Source of the DNA: Myxococcota bacterium | GTDB taxonomy: Bacteria > Myxococcota_A > UBA9160 > PR03 | Direction: 5' to 3' | Length of the DNA: 12,326 bases | Assembly (NCBI GenBank): GCA_030066475.1 | Contig: JASJBO010000270.1 | Span: 1 to 12,326, forward strand | Shown here: positions 1 to 10,842 of the stretch, in pieces | Layout of the letters: the number at the start of each line of letters is the position of its first letter | Position numbering within the stretch: the first letter of the stretch is position 1 | Made by a program: the position numbers and the translations under genes | The notes under the pieces: model-generated | The model's input: only the letters and a program-made list of their open reading frames with translations | Database searches by the model: none | What the model was told of the DNA's origin: nothing

Positions 1-44
1 CCGTCCAGCCCAGACGATCGACGGAGTGCGTGGAGTCCCGATGA
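1..44 (+). CDS. possible 3' end of an upstream gene overlapping atpF'
   Basis: In the third frame the first bases stay open (VQPRRSTECVES) and end at a TGA at 42-44. That stop overlaps the ATG of atpF' at 41-43 in an ATGA arrangement, the same four-base overlap that joins atpF' to atpF at 562-565, so an upstream operon gene ending here is plausible. In related bacteria a ParB or bactofilin gene often lies upstream of this operon, but these 13 codons match neither recognisably. With only 44 bases visible, a chance open frame is equally possible. Confidence 0.25.
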   Translation, partial: VQPRRSTECVESR

Positions 45-565
45 ACCGCCAGTTCGCAGCGGTGGCCGCTGGCGCCGCAGTGGTGTCCGTTGCCGCGCTG
101 CCCGCGAGGGCGGCCGGAGGCGAGGGCGGCCTCGTCATCGTTCCGGATCCGGTTCAGCTCGTCGTACTGCTGGGCCTGTTCGTGCTGCTCGTCCCGGTGC
201 TCGACCGGCTGCTGTTCAAGCCGGTGCTCGACGTGCTCGAGCACCGCTCCCAGAGCATCGAGGGCGCCAACGACCGCGCCGAGCAGATCGCGGGCGAGGC
301 CAGCGAGCTGCTGGCCTCGCACGACGCCGCGCTCGCCGAGGTGCGCGCCCAGGCGGCCTCCGCGCGTCGCGAGCAGATCGACGAGGCGCGCCGCGAGTAC
401 GCCGAGGCCGTCGCCACGGCACGCGCCACCGCAGAGGACGAGATCCGCCGCACGCGCAGCGATCTCGCCGCCGCCACGGAGGCGGCCGCCGCCAGCCTGC
501 GCAGCGAGTCCGAGCAGCTCGCCCAGGAGATCGCGCAGCGCCTGCTCGGCCGGGGGGCGGCATGA
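41..565 (+). CDS. atpF': F-type ATP synthase subunit b' (peripheral stalk)
   Basis: Encodes a 174-residue b-type subunit that should pair with the next gene product to form the heterodimeric peripheral stalk holding F1 against rotation. The N-terminus (about 1-25) looks like a signal peptide ending in Ala-Arg-Ala at 22-24. A hydrophobic membrane helix follows at about 38-58, then LFKPVLDVLEHR, typical of the b/b' membrane-exit region. The rest is a long charged, alanine-rich helix expected to form a coiled coil with b. I chose the ATG at 41 because GGAG at 32-35 sits five bases upstream; a GTG at 26 is in frame but lacks this support. The stop overlaps the atpF start by four bases (ATGA), implying translational coupling. 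The b' rather than b assignment rests on its first position and on the family's gene order. Confidence 0.9.
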   Translation: MNRQFAAVAAGAAVVSVAALPARAAGGEGGLVIVPDPVQLVVLLGLFVLLVPVLDRLLFKPVLDVLEHRSQSIEGANDRAEQIAGEASELLASHDAALAEVRAQAASARREQIDEARREYAEAVATARATAEDEIRRTRSDLAAATEAAAASLRSESEQLAQEIAQRLLGRGAA

Positions 566-1140
566 GGCTGCGCTCGGTCCTGGCCTTCGCCGCGGCGCTC
601 GCGCCCGGCGCCGCGCACGCCGCCGGCGGCGGGGGCTCCGACCTCTGGGCGAATTTCTGGGCGTGGTTCAACCTGGCGTTGCTCGTCACCGCCGTCTACT
701 TCCTGGCGCGCAAGCCGATCCGCAACTACCTCTCCGAGCGGCGCGGCGCGATCGAGACCGAGATCGAGCGCGCGCGACACGCGCTCGAGGACGCCGAGCA
801 CAAGCTGGTCGAGTGGCGCTCGCAGATGGATCAGCTCGACGACGAGCTCGAATCGATCCGTGGCAGCGTACGCGCCCAGGCCGAGGGCGAGCGGGCACGC
901 ATCCTCGAGGACGCGCGCGTCAACGCCGAGCGCATCCGCGCGGACGCCACCGAGGCGGTCGAACGCGAGCTGCGCGTGGCGCGCGAGCGGCTGCGCCGCG
1001 AGACCGCCGACGCAGCCGTGCGGCTCGCGGGCGAGCTGATCGAGCGGCAGGTCGAGGAATCCGATCGCGACCGCCTGGCGGAGGAATTCGTGACGCGCAT
1101 CGAACGCGCCGCCGAGAACGGTGGCGAGGCGCGGAGCTAG
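562..1140 (+). CDS. atpF: F-type ATP synthase subunit b (peripheral stalk)
   Basis: Encodes 192 residues. Residues 1-20 resemble a signal peptide ending in Ala-His-Ala, followed by a glycine run, a membrane helix at about 32-49 (FWAWFNLALLVTAVYFLA) and the RKPIRNYLSER segment found just outside the membrane in b subunits. From about 60 to the end the protein is a continuous charged helix with many Arg/Glu pairs, as expected for the stalk coiled coil that binds delta on top of F1. An apparent signal sequence before the single membrane helix is known for b subunits of deltaproteobacterial type and makes the protein longer than the roughly 156-residue E. coli b. The start overlaps the b' stop, so translation is probably coupled. 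Confidence 0.93.
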   Translation: MRLRSVLAFAAALAPGAAHAAGGGGSDLWANFWAWFNLALLVTAVYFLARKPIRNYLSERRGAIETEIERARHALEDAEHKLVEWRSQMDQLDDELESIRGSVRAQAEGERARILEDARVNAERIRADATEAVERELRVARERLRRETADAAVRLAGELIERQVEESDRDRLAEEFVTRIERAAENGGEARS

Positions 1141-1142
1141 CC

Positions 1143-1691
1143 ATGGCGCGAGGCTCCGCCGCCGCTCAGCGCTACGCGCGCGCCTTGTTCGGCCTCGCTA
1201 CCGAGGCGTCCCGCGTGGACGCCGTGCGCGACGAGCTCGCGCAGCTGCTCGCGGCGATCGACCAGTCGCCCGAGCTCGGCGAGGTGCTGACGCGTCCGCT
1301 GTATCCCGCCGCGCAGCGCCGCGCCGTGCTCGCCAGCGTGGCGCAGCGGCTGGGCCTGTCGCCGGTCGTGTCGAACTTCTGCGCGTTCCTGATCGACCAG
1401 CGGCGCACCGGCGATCTCGCCGCGATCCGCGACGAGTACGTGCGGCTCGCCGAAGAGGCGGCCGGCCAGGTGCGCGGCGAGGTCGTGTCCGCGACGCCGC
1501 TCTCCGACGCGCATCTCGCGCGACTGCGCGCCGCGCTGTCGCGGCGCACCGGCCGCGAGGTCGAGCTCGCGGCGCGCGTCGACCCGAAGCTCCTGGCTGG
1601 AGCGATCGCGCGGGTCGGCGATCTGGTCTTCGACGGAAGCCTGCGCACGCAGCTCGACCAGCTGCGCGCAAACCTGACTGGGGGACGCTGA
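1143..1691 (+). CDS. atpH: F-type ATP synthase subunit delta (OSCP-like)
   Basis: Encodes 182 residues, the usual length for delta, which sits on top of F1 and joins the alpha subunit N-termini to the b/b' stalk. The N-terminal helical domain begins with AAAQRYARALFGLA, the normal delta opening. The C-terminal domain contains the family signature near the end (VDPKLLAGAIARVGDLVFDGSLR). The ATG at 1143 lies two bases after the atpF stop and has GGAG at 1133-1136 six bases upstream, inside the end of atpF. The frame is open far upstream of this ATG, but only from 1143 does the product begin like a delta subunit. Confidence 0.95.
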   Translation: MARGSAAAQRYARALFGLATEASRVDAVRDELAQLLAAIDQSPELGEVLTRPLYPAAQRRAVLASVAQRLGLSPVVSNFCAFLIDQRRTGDLAAIRDEYVRLAEEAAGQVRGEVVSATPLSDAHLARLRAALSRRTGREVELAARVDPKLLAGAIARVGDLVFDGSLRTQLDQLRANLTGGR

Positions 1692-1694
1692 GCG

Positions 1695-3248
<1,554 letters not shown>

Positions 3249-3251
3249 TCG

Positions 3252-5733
<2,482 letters not shown>

Positions 5734-5751
5734 CCGGCTCGGGAGCCCGTC

Positions 5752-6165
5752 ATGCCGATCGATCTCACCATCGTGACACCGCAGGGGGAGGCGTTCCACG
5801 GCCCGGTGGAGACCGTGGTGCTGCCCGGCACCGAGGGCGACTTCGGTGTGCTCGAGCACCACGAGCGCTTCCTGTCGCCGCTGCGCATCGGCGAGCTCGA
5901 CATCGAGTCGGCCGGCGCCGCGCCGCGCTACGCGGCGGTCTCCGACGGCTTTGCCGAGGTGAGCGCCGAGCGCGTCGTAGTGATGGTGAGCACCTGCGAG
6001 TTCTCCGACCAGATCGACGAGGCGCGCGCGGAGCGGGCGCGGGTGCGCGCGGAGGCCGAGGTCGAGCGGCTGCGCGAGGACCGCGAGGAGTCGAACCGCT
6101 TCCGGCTGGAAGAGGCCGCGCTCCAGCGTGCGGTGATCCGCCTCCAGGTCTCCAAGAAGCGCTGA
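5752..6165 (+). CDS. atpC: F-type ATP synthase subunit epsilon
   Basis: Encodes 137 residues, normal for bacterial epsilon, which binds gamma and the c-ring and can inhibit ATP hydrolysis. Residues 1 to about 85 form the beta-sandwich domain, with DLTIVTPQGEAFHGPVETVVLPG and EGDFGVLEHH corresponding to the conserved G-E-x-G-V-L-x-x-H segment. Residues from about 88 on are a charged two-helix C-terminal domain (DEARAERARVRAEAEVERL). GGGAG at 5741-5745 lies six bases before the ATG, and the gap after atpD is 18 bp. The C-terminal helices are complete, so the inhibitory up/down movement is possible in principle. Confidence 0.95.
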   Translation: MPIDLTIVTPQGEAFHGPVETVVLPGTEGDFGVLEHHERFLSPLRIGELDIESAGAAPRYAAVSDGFAEVSAERVVVMVSTCEFSDQIDEARAERARVRAEAEVERLREDREESNRFRLEEAALQRAVIRLQVSKKR

Positions 6166-6168
6166 CCC

Positions 6169-6840
6169 GTGCGACTGGCGGCTGCTGCCGGGCTCGGTGT
6201 GCTGCTCGCGATCGGTCTCTATCTGGGGCTGCGGTCGGAGGACGCCCCGCCGCCCGCCCCCCGGCCGGCCGCGTCGCCCGCCGAGCGCGAGGTGCCGGCA
6301 GCGCTGCCCCACGCCGAGCCGATTCCCCCGGTCGAGCCGGATCCGGCCGCGCCGCCGGCTGTCGCCGAGCCCCCGGTGGTTGGCGCGCGGAGCGCCGAGT
6401 GGCCGCCCGCCGGCGACCCGGGGCCGCCGCTTCCGTTCTCGACCGAGGCTCACGCCGACGCTCGCGAGCTCGAGGCTTTTCCCCAGCTGCGCGACCCCGA
6501 TCCCGAGCTGCGGCTCGAAGGCGCCGAGCAGCTCGAAGTCGACGGGCCGGGCGTGAAGCCGGCGCTGGCGTTCCTGCTCCGCAACGACCCCGACCGACGC
6601 GTCCGGCTGTTCGCCGCCGACGAGCTGGCGTGGACCGAGGAAGTCGACGCGGTCGTGCACGACGCTCTCGTCGCGGCGCTCGCCGACCCCGACCCGGAGG
6701 TCGCGCTCTCGGCCATCATCGCGCTCGAGGACATCGGCGACATCGCGGCGGTGCCCTACCTCGAGGCACTGCGCACCCACCCGAACAGCATGATCCGCGA
6801 GGCCGCCGAAGACGCCATCGAGTTCCTCGAGCTCGATTGA
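6169..6840 (+). CDS. membrane-anchored HEAT-repeat protein
   Basis: Encodes 223 residues from a GTG three bases after the epsilon stop, so it is probably co-transcribed and coupled. Residues 3-21 are a hydrophobic helix that would anchor the protein in the inner membrane or act as an uncleaved signal. About 25-95 is a proline/alanine-rich linker. About 100-220 holds helical repeats of HEAT type: DPDPELRLEGAEQL, DPDRRVRLFAADEL, DPDPEVALSAIIALEDIGD and a last one ending in REAAEDAIEFLE, each starting with the usual Asp-Pro plus Arg/Val pattern. HEAT repeats bind other proteins; no enzyme motif is visible. Its place at the end of the atp operon suggests, but does not show, a role linked to the ATP synthase. 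The stop codon TGA overlaps the first two bases of the inverted hairpin element. Confidence 0.85.
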   Translation: MRLAAAAGLGVLLAIGLYLGLRSEDAPPPAPRPAASPAEREVPAALPHAEPIPPVEPDPAAPPAVAEPPVVGARSAEWPPAGDPGPPLPFSTEAHADARELEAFPQLRDPDPELRLEGAEQLEVDGPGVKPALAFLLRNDPDRRVRLFAADELAWTEEVDAVVHDALVAALADPDPEVALSAIIALEDIGDIAAVPYLEALRTHPNSMIREAAEDAIEFLELD

Positions 6841-6875
6841 CTTCGCTCGCCTTCGGCTCGCTGCGCGCGCCGCTC
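6839..6875 (-). repeat. intergenic hairpin element, variant 1, copy 3 (inverted)
   Basis: The reverse complement of these 37 bases is identical to 4212-4248, including the 33-bp core and four extra upstream bases. It lies in the 150-bp gap between the convergent HEAT gene (+) and the gene of unknown function (-). Its first two bases (GA) form the end of the HEAT gene's TGA stop. The rest of the gap, 6876-6990, shows no strong hairpin followed by a T run and no open reading frame that I would support. Confidence 0.85.
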
Positions 6876-6990
6876 ATCCGTACGCGCGCTGATCGGCCGG
6901 CGGGAGCGGCGCTTGCGCGGGCAGACGCTGTTGGTTCTTTCTGCTGTGAGGCCGGCGGGGCCGCGTTGGCGTGGCAGCGTTGGGCGAACC

Positions 6991-7566
6991 TCAGCCGCCT
7001 TTCTTGACGGGGGTGGCTTTGAGCTTGGTCTTGCCGTTCTCGACGACGACGCGGAAGCGGACGTCGTCGCAGCCGTAGCGTTGCTGGATGGCGGTGCGTT
7101 GCTTGGAGACGAGGGCGTCGAGGCGGTCCCGCGACAGGCTCTTCACGTCCTCGCCGCAGGAGCGGCGGGCGTCGACGTAGGCGTCGAACAGGTCGCTGCG
7201 GTCCTGCGATCCCCCGGAGCCCGTCTTGCTGGCCTCGGCGTCCGGCGCGGCGCGGCTGCGCTCCTTCAGGTTGGCCTTGAAGCGGTGCCGCTCGTAGGTG
7301 CCCTCCTCGATCTGGCGCAGCACCCGGTCCCAGTGGCGGCGCATCGCGAAGAAGCGCGCGCACAGGTTGTTGAACTTGAAGCGCAGCGCGGTGTTCTTGA
7401 TCCCGATGTTCGAGTAGCGCGTGACGAGCTTGTTGACGTCGCCGCGCAGCAGCTGGGGCTCGCGCGGCCGCGAGCCCATGAAGTACTGCTCGTACTCGAA
7501 CTTGAGCATCTTCAGCTTGTTGTCGAGGACGACCAGGTCGTCGCCGATCGAGCTGGAGTCCGACAC
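6991..7566 (-). CDS. conserved protein of unknown function, MXAN_5187 C-terminal-like
   Basis: Encodes 191 residues if read from the GTG at 7566 (MSDSSSIGDDLVVLDNKL); a TTG at 7617 is in frame and would add 17 residues, overlapping the first base of the divergent amidohydrolase gene. I prefer the GTG because the extra residues look like non-coding translation; neither start has a clear ribosome site. The first half (about 11-100) is helical with YEQYFMGSRPREP at 25-37, KNTALRFKFNNL at 57-68 and HWDRVLRQIEEGTYERHRF at 78-96. A variable linker follows (104-124), then a second conserved block (LFDAYVDARRSCGED, 126-140, and VRFRVVVENGKTKLKATPVK, 169-188). From memory this resembles a deltaproteobacterial family named after the C-terminus of MXAN_5187; its function is unknown. 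No enzyme motif, signal peptide or membrane helix is visible. Confidence 0.8.
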   Translation of the reverse strand: MSDSSSIGDDLVVLDNKLKMLKFEYEQYFMGSRPREPQLLRGDVNKLVTRYSNIGIKNTALRFKFNNLCARFFAMRRHWDRVLRQIEEGTYERHRFKANLKERSRAAPDAEASKTGSGGSQDRSDLFDAYVDARRSCGEDVKSLSRDRLDALVSKQRTAIQQRYGCDDVRFRVVVENGKTKLKATPVKKGG

Positions 7567-7616
7567 ATCGTGGCGGATCGGTGGGCCGCGGCCGGGGCTT
7601 GAGCCACACTGCGGCA

Positions 7617-8798
7617 ATGAGCCGGCAGCTGCTGCTCCGAGCCGCCGGGATCCTCGATCCCGAAGATCCGCCTGCGCGTGCGGGTGCGCTGCTGCTGCGC
7701 GAGGGGCGCATCGCGGCGCGGCTCGAGGCCGGGCAGGCGGGACCCGCGGGCGTCGAGCGGGTCGACCTGCCCGACGCCCTGGTCGCGCCCGGGCTGGTCG
7801 ACGTGCACTACCACGGCGAGCTGGTGCTCGACGCGCCGAGCGAGACGCTCGCCGGGCTGCGCCGCGCCTCGGCCTCGCTGGCGGGCTGCGGGGTCACCGG
7901 GTTCCTGGCGACCACGGTCGCCTGGCCGAGCGCCGAGCTCGCCGAGCGGGTGGCCGCGCTCGCGCTCGCGCTCGAGCGCGACGACTGGCCGGGCGCCGTG
8001 CCGTTCGGGCTCCACCTCGAGGGGCCCTGGATCAATCCGCAGGCGGCGGGCGCTCAGCCGACCCGTGGGATTCGCGGCTATCGGCCGGACGAGGGCCTCG
8101 CGTTGCTCGACCGGGCGGAGGGGCGCGTGCGCCTGGTCACGCTGGCACCCGAGGTCGAGGGCGCTGCCGCGCTCCAGGCCGAGCTGGCGCGCCGCGGGAT
8201 CCCGATGGCGCTCGGGCACAGCGTCGCGGACGAGCGCGTCATCGATGCGTCAATCGGCGAGGGCGTGAGTCATGCGACGCACGTGTTCAACGCGATGGGC
8301 CCAATCCACCACCGCGGGCCCGGCGTGGCGGCAAGCGTGCTGGCCGACGACCGCCTGAGCTGCGACCTGATCGCAGACGGTGTTCACGTGCATCCCGACT
8401 GGGTGCGAATCACCGCGCGGGCGAAGCAGGGTCAGCTCGTGCTGATCTCCGACCGGATCGATCCCGCCGGTGGCGAGTCCGAACGGGCCGACTTCGGGTC
8501 GGGTCCGGTGCAGCGCGACGGAGCTGCCTGGCGCCTCGCGGACGGTCGCCTCGCGGGCAGCTGCCTCGACCTGGCGAGCGCGGTGCGGAACGTCGTGGCC
8601 TGGGATGCCATGACGCGAGACGACGCGCTCGATGCCTGCACGCGTCGACCCGCCCAGCTCGTTGGCGCCGAGGCAGAGCGCGGCACGCTGCGGCCCGGGG
8701 CACGCGCCGACCTCGCCGTCTTCGGCCTGGACGGCTCGCTGCGCGAGACCTGGGTGGGGGGCCGCCCGCTGCCCGCCGCCGCGAGCGCGGCCGGCTAG
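7617..8798 (+). CDS. nagA: N-acetylglucosamine-6-phosphate deacetylase family amidohydrolase
   Basis: Encodes 393 residues, the usual NagA length. The family removes the acetyl group from N-acetylglucosamine-6-phosphate in amino-sugar and cell-wall recycling. The pattern fits a metal-dependent amidohydrolase: PGLVDVHYHG with His64 and His66, the metal-binding glutamate in GLHLEGPW (Glu135), His201 in ALGHSVAD, His222 in SHATHVFNAMGPIHHR, DGVHVHPD near 254-261, and the catalytic aspartate in LISDRIDPAGG (Asp279). The C-terminal strand region (GTLRPGARADLAVFGLDG) completes the small beta domain. The ATG at 7617 lacks a clear ribosome site; a GTG at 7581 would add residues unlike the family. No sugar transporter, kinase or deaminase gene is adjacent, so the exact substrate is unproven. 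Its stop lies at the left edge of the 88-bp tandem duplication. Confidence 0.88.
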   Translation: MSRQLLLRAAGILDPEDPPARAGALLLREGRIAARLEAGQAGPAGVERVDLPDALVAPGLVDVHYHGELVLDAPSETLAGLRRASASLAGCGVTGFLATTVAWPSAELAERVAALALALERDDWPGAVPFGLHLEGPWINPQAAGAQPTRGIRGYRPDEGLALLDRAEGRVRLVTLAPEVEGAAALQAELARRGIPMALGHSVADERVIDASIGEGVSHATHVFNAMGPIHHRGPGVAASVLADDRLSCDLIADGVHVHPDWVRITARAKQGQLVLISDRIDPAGGESERADFGSGPVQRDGAAWRLADGRLAGSCLDLASAVRNVVAWDAMTRDDALDACTRRPAQLVGAEAERGTLRPGARADLAVFGLDGSLRETWVGGRPLPAAASAAG

Positions 8799-8881
8799 GA
8801 GCTGGCGCGGCAGAAGCCCCCCGCAAGCGCCCGCAGGGCGCGCGCAGTGAGGCGAAGCCGAACGAAGTCAGACAGCTAGGG
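8795..8881 (+). repeat. 88-bp tandem unit with hairpin element variant 2, copy 1
   Basis: Matches 8883-8969 at a spacing of exactly 88 bases. Over 8805-8881 against 8893-8969 only one base of 77 differs (C at 8830, G at 8918). The match continues left with three mismatches to CTAGGA at 8795-8800, which includes the nagA stop codon. The unit holds two adjacent hairpins. The first, GCGCCC-GCA-GGGCGC (8827-8841), has six perfect pairs. The second, in 8842-8869, is the variant 2 form of the 28-base element, with GGC-GAA-GCC and the tandem G.A mismatch. The end, GACAGCTAGGG, is specific to this variant. Confidence 0.9.
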
Positions 8882-8882
8882 A

Positions 8883-8969
8883 CTAGGATCGTGCGCGGCA
8901 GAAGCCCCCCGCAAGCGGCCGCAGGGCGCGCGCAGTGAGGCGAAGCCGAACGAAGTCAGACAGCTAGGG
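8883..8969 (+). repeat. 88-bp tandem unit with hairpin element variant 2, copy 2
   Basis: Second unit of the direct duplication. The 28-base element at 8930-8957 is identical to copy 1. The first hairpin here has one G.G mismatch because of the base change at 8918, so it is weaker than in copy 1. The unit ends 23 bases before the helicase stop codon, placing the pair between two convergent genes (8799-8992). No T-rich tail follows either hairpin, so an ordinary intrinsic terminator is not evident. Confidence 0.9.
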
Positions 8970-8992
8970 CCCGGCGCGGTGCCGCCCCGCGT

Positions 8993-10669
8993 TCAGCCCT
9001 TGCGCAGCCACTTCTCCGCGGCTGCGAGACGTGCCTCGAGCTGGTCCAGCGTGGCCTCGGTGATCCGCCGGATGCCGACCTGCCGGTTCAGCTCGGCGTT
9101 GACCTCCGCGTGGCCGAGGCGGGTGCGGTGCACGAGGCTCCGCACACAGGCGCTGTTCTGCTCGCGCAGCCGGCGCTTGCGGCTCCGCCGCGAGGGCGCG
9201 GCCAGCGGGGTGGGCTCGGGCTCGGGCGTCGGAACCGGTCCGGCCAGGATGGGCGTGAGCCCGAAGGGAGCCTCGTCTTCGTCGCCTGCGGCCGCGTCGC
9301 CGACCAGACCGGGGATCGCATGGCCTTCGCGCTCGGCCTGCCCGTTGGGCGCTTCCAGCTCGGCGTGCTCGTCGAGGGGCCGGCCCGCTTCGTCGAGGGG
9401 CACGGCCGAGATCGCGGCGAAGAGCGACAGCTGCTCGCTCGGGGCCCTGGACTCCGCGTCGCCCTCGCGCAGCGAGGCGTCCTCGTCCACCGCCTTGTTG
9501 CGCAGGCGGTGCCGCCGCTGCTCCGCGATGCCGAAGGCGAAGCCGCGGAGCCGCGCATCGTCGGGGATGAACATGTAGGCGCGCTGTGGCCCGCGGCCCG
9601 GGCTCACGCGCACGAGCCGTCCGACCGCCTGGCGGAAGAACAGGTCGGTCGTCGTGTTCGTCGCATAGACGCCGACCGCGAGGCGCGGGATGTCCACCCC
9701 CTCGGACACCATGCGCACCGCGACGAGCCACGGGTCGGCGCCCCGGGTGAAGGCCGCGATCTTGGCCGACGCCTCCGGGTCGTCCGACGTGGCCACCGTG
9801 GCCCGGACGCCGAGGCGGTGGTGGAGGATGCGCGCGATGCCCCGGGCGTGATCCTGGTCCATCGCGATCACCATGCCCGCGGCGCGCGGGTCGACGCGCC
9901 GCAGGTGCATCACCTGGCGGTGCGCCTTCGTCAACACGGCCGGCAGCCACTCGCCGCCGGCGTCGAGGGCCGTGCGCAGACGCTGGCTCGCGAGCGTCCG
10001 CCCGAGAGCATCCTCGAAGGTCGCCGACCAGGCCCGACCGTCGGGGGCCGTCCACTCCATGTGACCGTTGATGCGCGGGAAGTAGACCGGCCGCACGACC
10101 CGGTCCTCCTGCAGCGCGTCGCCGTAGCCGTACTCGTAGTCGGCCAGCGCCTCGTCTCCCTCGTAGCGGACGAAGGGGATGGCGCTCTCGTCGGAGCGGA
10201 AGGGCGTGCCCGAGAGGCCGAGCCGCACCGGAGACCGCTCGAAGGCGTGGCGCACGCCGTCGCCCCAGCTGCGGGCGTCGGCCGCGTGGTGGATCTCGTC
10301 GAGCACCACGAATGCGCGGCCGACCAGGTGCCGCACCGCGTCGGGATTCGCGGCCACCTGCTGGTAGGTGACGGCCACCCCATGGACGTCCGAGGGCAGC
10401 GCGCCGTCCCCCGCCGCCCAGTCCGGGTCGAGGTGGACGTCGAGCTGCTCGGCCGCGAGGGTCCACTGCAGCTTCAGGTGCTGGGTGGGCACCACGACCA
10501 CGACGCGTCGCACCTGCTTCGCGACGAGGGCGCGCCGGATCGCCACCAGGGCGAACGTCGTTTTGCCCGCGCCGGGAGTCGCCACCGCAAGGAAGTCGGT
10601 GCGCACGCGCGCCTCGAACTTCGACAGGGCTTCCTTCTGCCAGCTCCGCAAGCGGATCGGCGGCGACAC
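8993..10669 (-). CDS. superfamily 2 DEAD/DEAH-box helicase with a C-terminal extension
   Basis: Encodes 558 residues from a GTG with GGGAG nine bases upstream. The N-terminal RecA-like domain has LRSWQKEAL (Q-motif-like, 7-15), Walker A TPGAGKTT at 31-38, VVVVVPTQHLKLQW as motif Ia, DEIH at 124-127 (motif II) and SGTP at 153-156 (motif III). The second RecA domain shows MVSEGVDIPRL (320-330, motif V) and FRQAVGRLVR (345-354, motif VI with arginine fingers). A low-complexity acidic and proline-rich linker (about 395-495) leads to a basic helical tail (498-558, KRRLREQNSACVRSLVHRTR onward). The order resembles the ERCC3/SSL2-type group of bacterial helicases, which act on DNA or RNA; the substrate is not visible. 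It lies on the same strand as bioD after a 173-bp gap, so it need not be part of the bio operon. No nuclease or methylase gene is adjacent. Confidence 0.88.
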   Translation of the reverse strand: MSPPIRLRSWQKEALSKFEARVRTDFLAVATPGAGKTTFALVAIRRALVAKQVRRVVVVVPTQHLKLQWTLAAEQLDVHLDPDWAAGDGALPSDVHGVAVTYQQVAANPDAVRHLVGRAFVVLDEIHHAADARSWGDGVRHAFERSPVRLGLSGTPFRSDESAIPFVRYEGDEALADYEYGYGDALQEDRVVRPVYFPRINGHMEWTAPDGRAWSATFEDALGRTLASQRLRTALDAGGEWLPAVLTKAHRQVMHLRRVDPRAAGMVIAMDQDHARGIARILHHRLGVRATVATSDDPEASAKIAAFTRGADPWLVAVRMVSEGVDIPRLAVGVYATNTTTDLFFRQAVGRLVRVSPGRGPQRAYMFIPDDARLRGFAFGIAEQRRHRLRNKAVDEDASLREGDAESRAPSEQLSLFAAISAVPLDEAGRPLDEHAELEAPNGQAEREGHAIPGLVGDAAAGDEDEAPFGLTPILAGPVPTPEPEPTPLAAPSRRSRKRRLREQNSACVRSLVHRTRLGHAEVNAELNRQVGIRRITEATLDQLEARLAAAEKWLRKG

Positions 10670-10842
10670 GGGCGACGGCTCCCGGGACTTCCAGATGAAA
10701 TGCGTGTGGACAGGCGCCCGAGTCTGGGCACGCGGTGGAGGCGGCGCGAGCTCCCGATCGGGACGCGGACCCTAGCAGCTGGGACCGGGTGAGCGGAAGG
10801 GTGAAGCCCCGGCCATTCGCGGAGGAGCAAGCAACGCCGCGC

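Noticed and set aside
7581..7616. Upstream GTG start for the NagA-type gene
   Set aside because: It would add 12 residues unlike the family; MSRQLLLRAAGIL from 7617 begins as expected for the first beta strand.
8805..8969. Intrinsic terminators between nagA and the helicase gene
   Set aside because: The hairpins are GC-rich but no T run follows on either strand, and the same core occurs inside the atp operon, where termination would block atpD.
10752..10763. Perfect 12-bp palindrome TCCCGATCGGGA upstream of the helicase
   Set aside because: A palindrome of this size is expected a few times by chance in 12 kb; no second copy or promoter boxes support an operator.
10670..10842. Possible further copy of the element in the bioD-helicase gap (GAAGCCCC at 10803-10810)
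   Set aside because: Only eight bases match the 8.8-kb unit and the conserved core is absent; I see no gene or clear signal in this gap.
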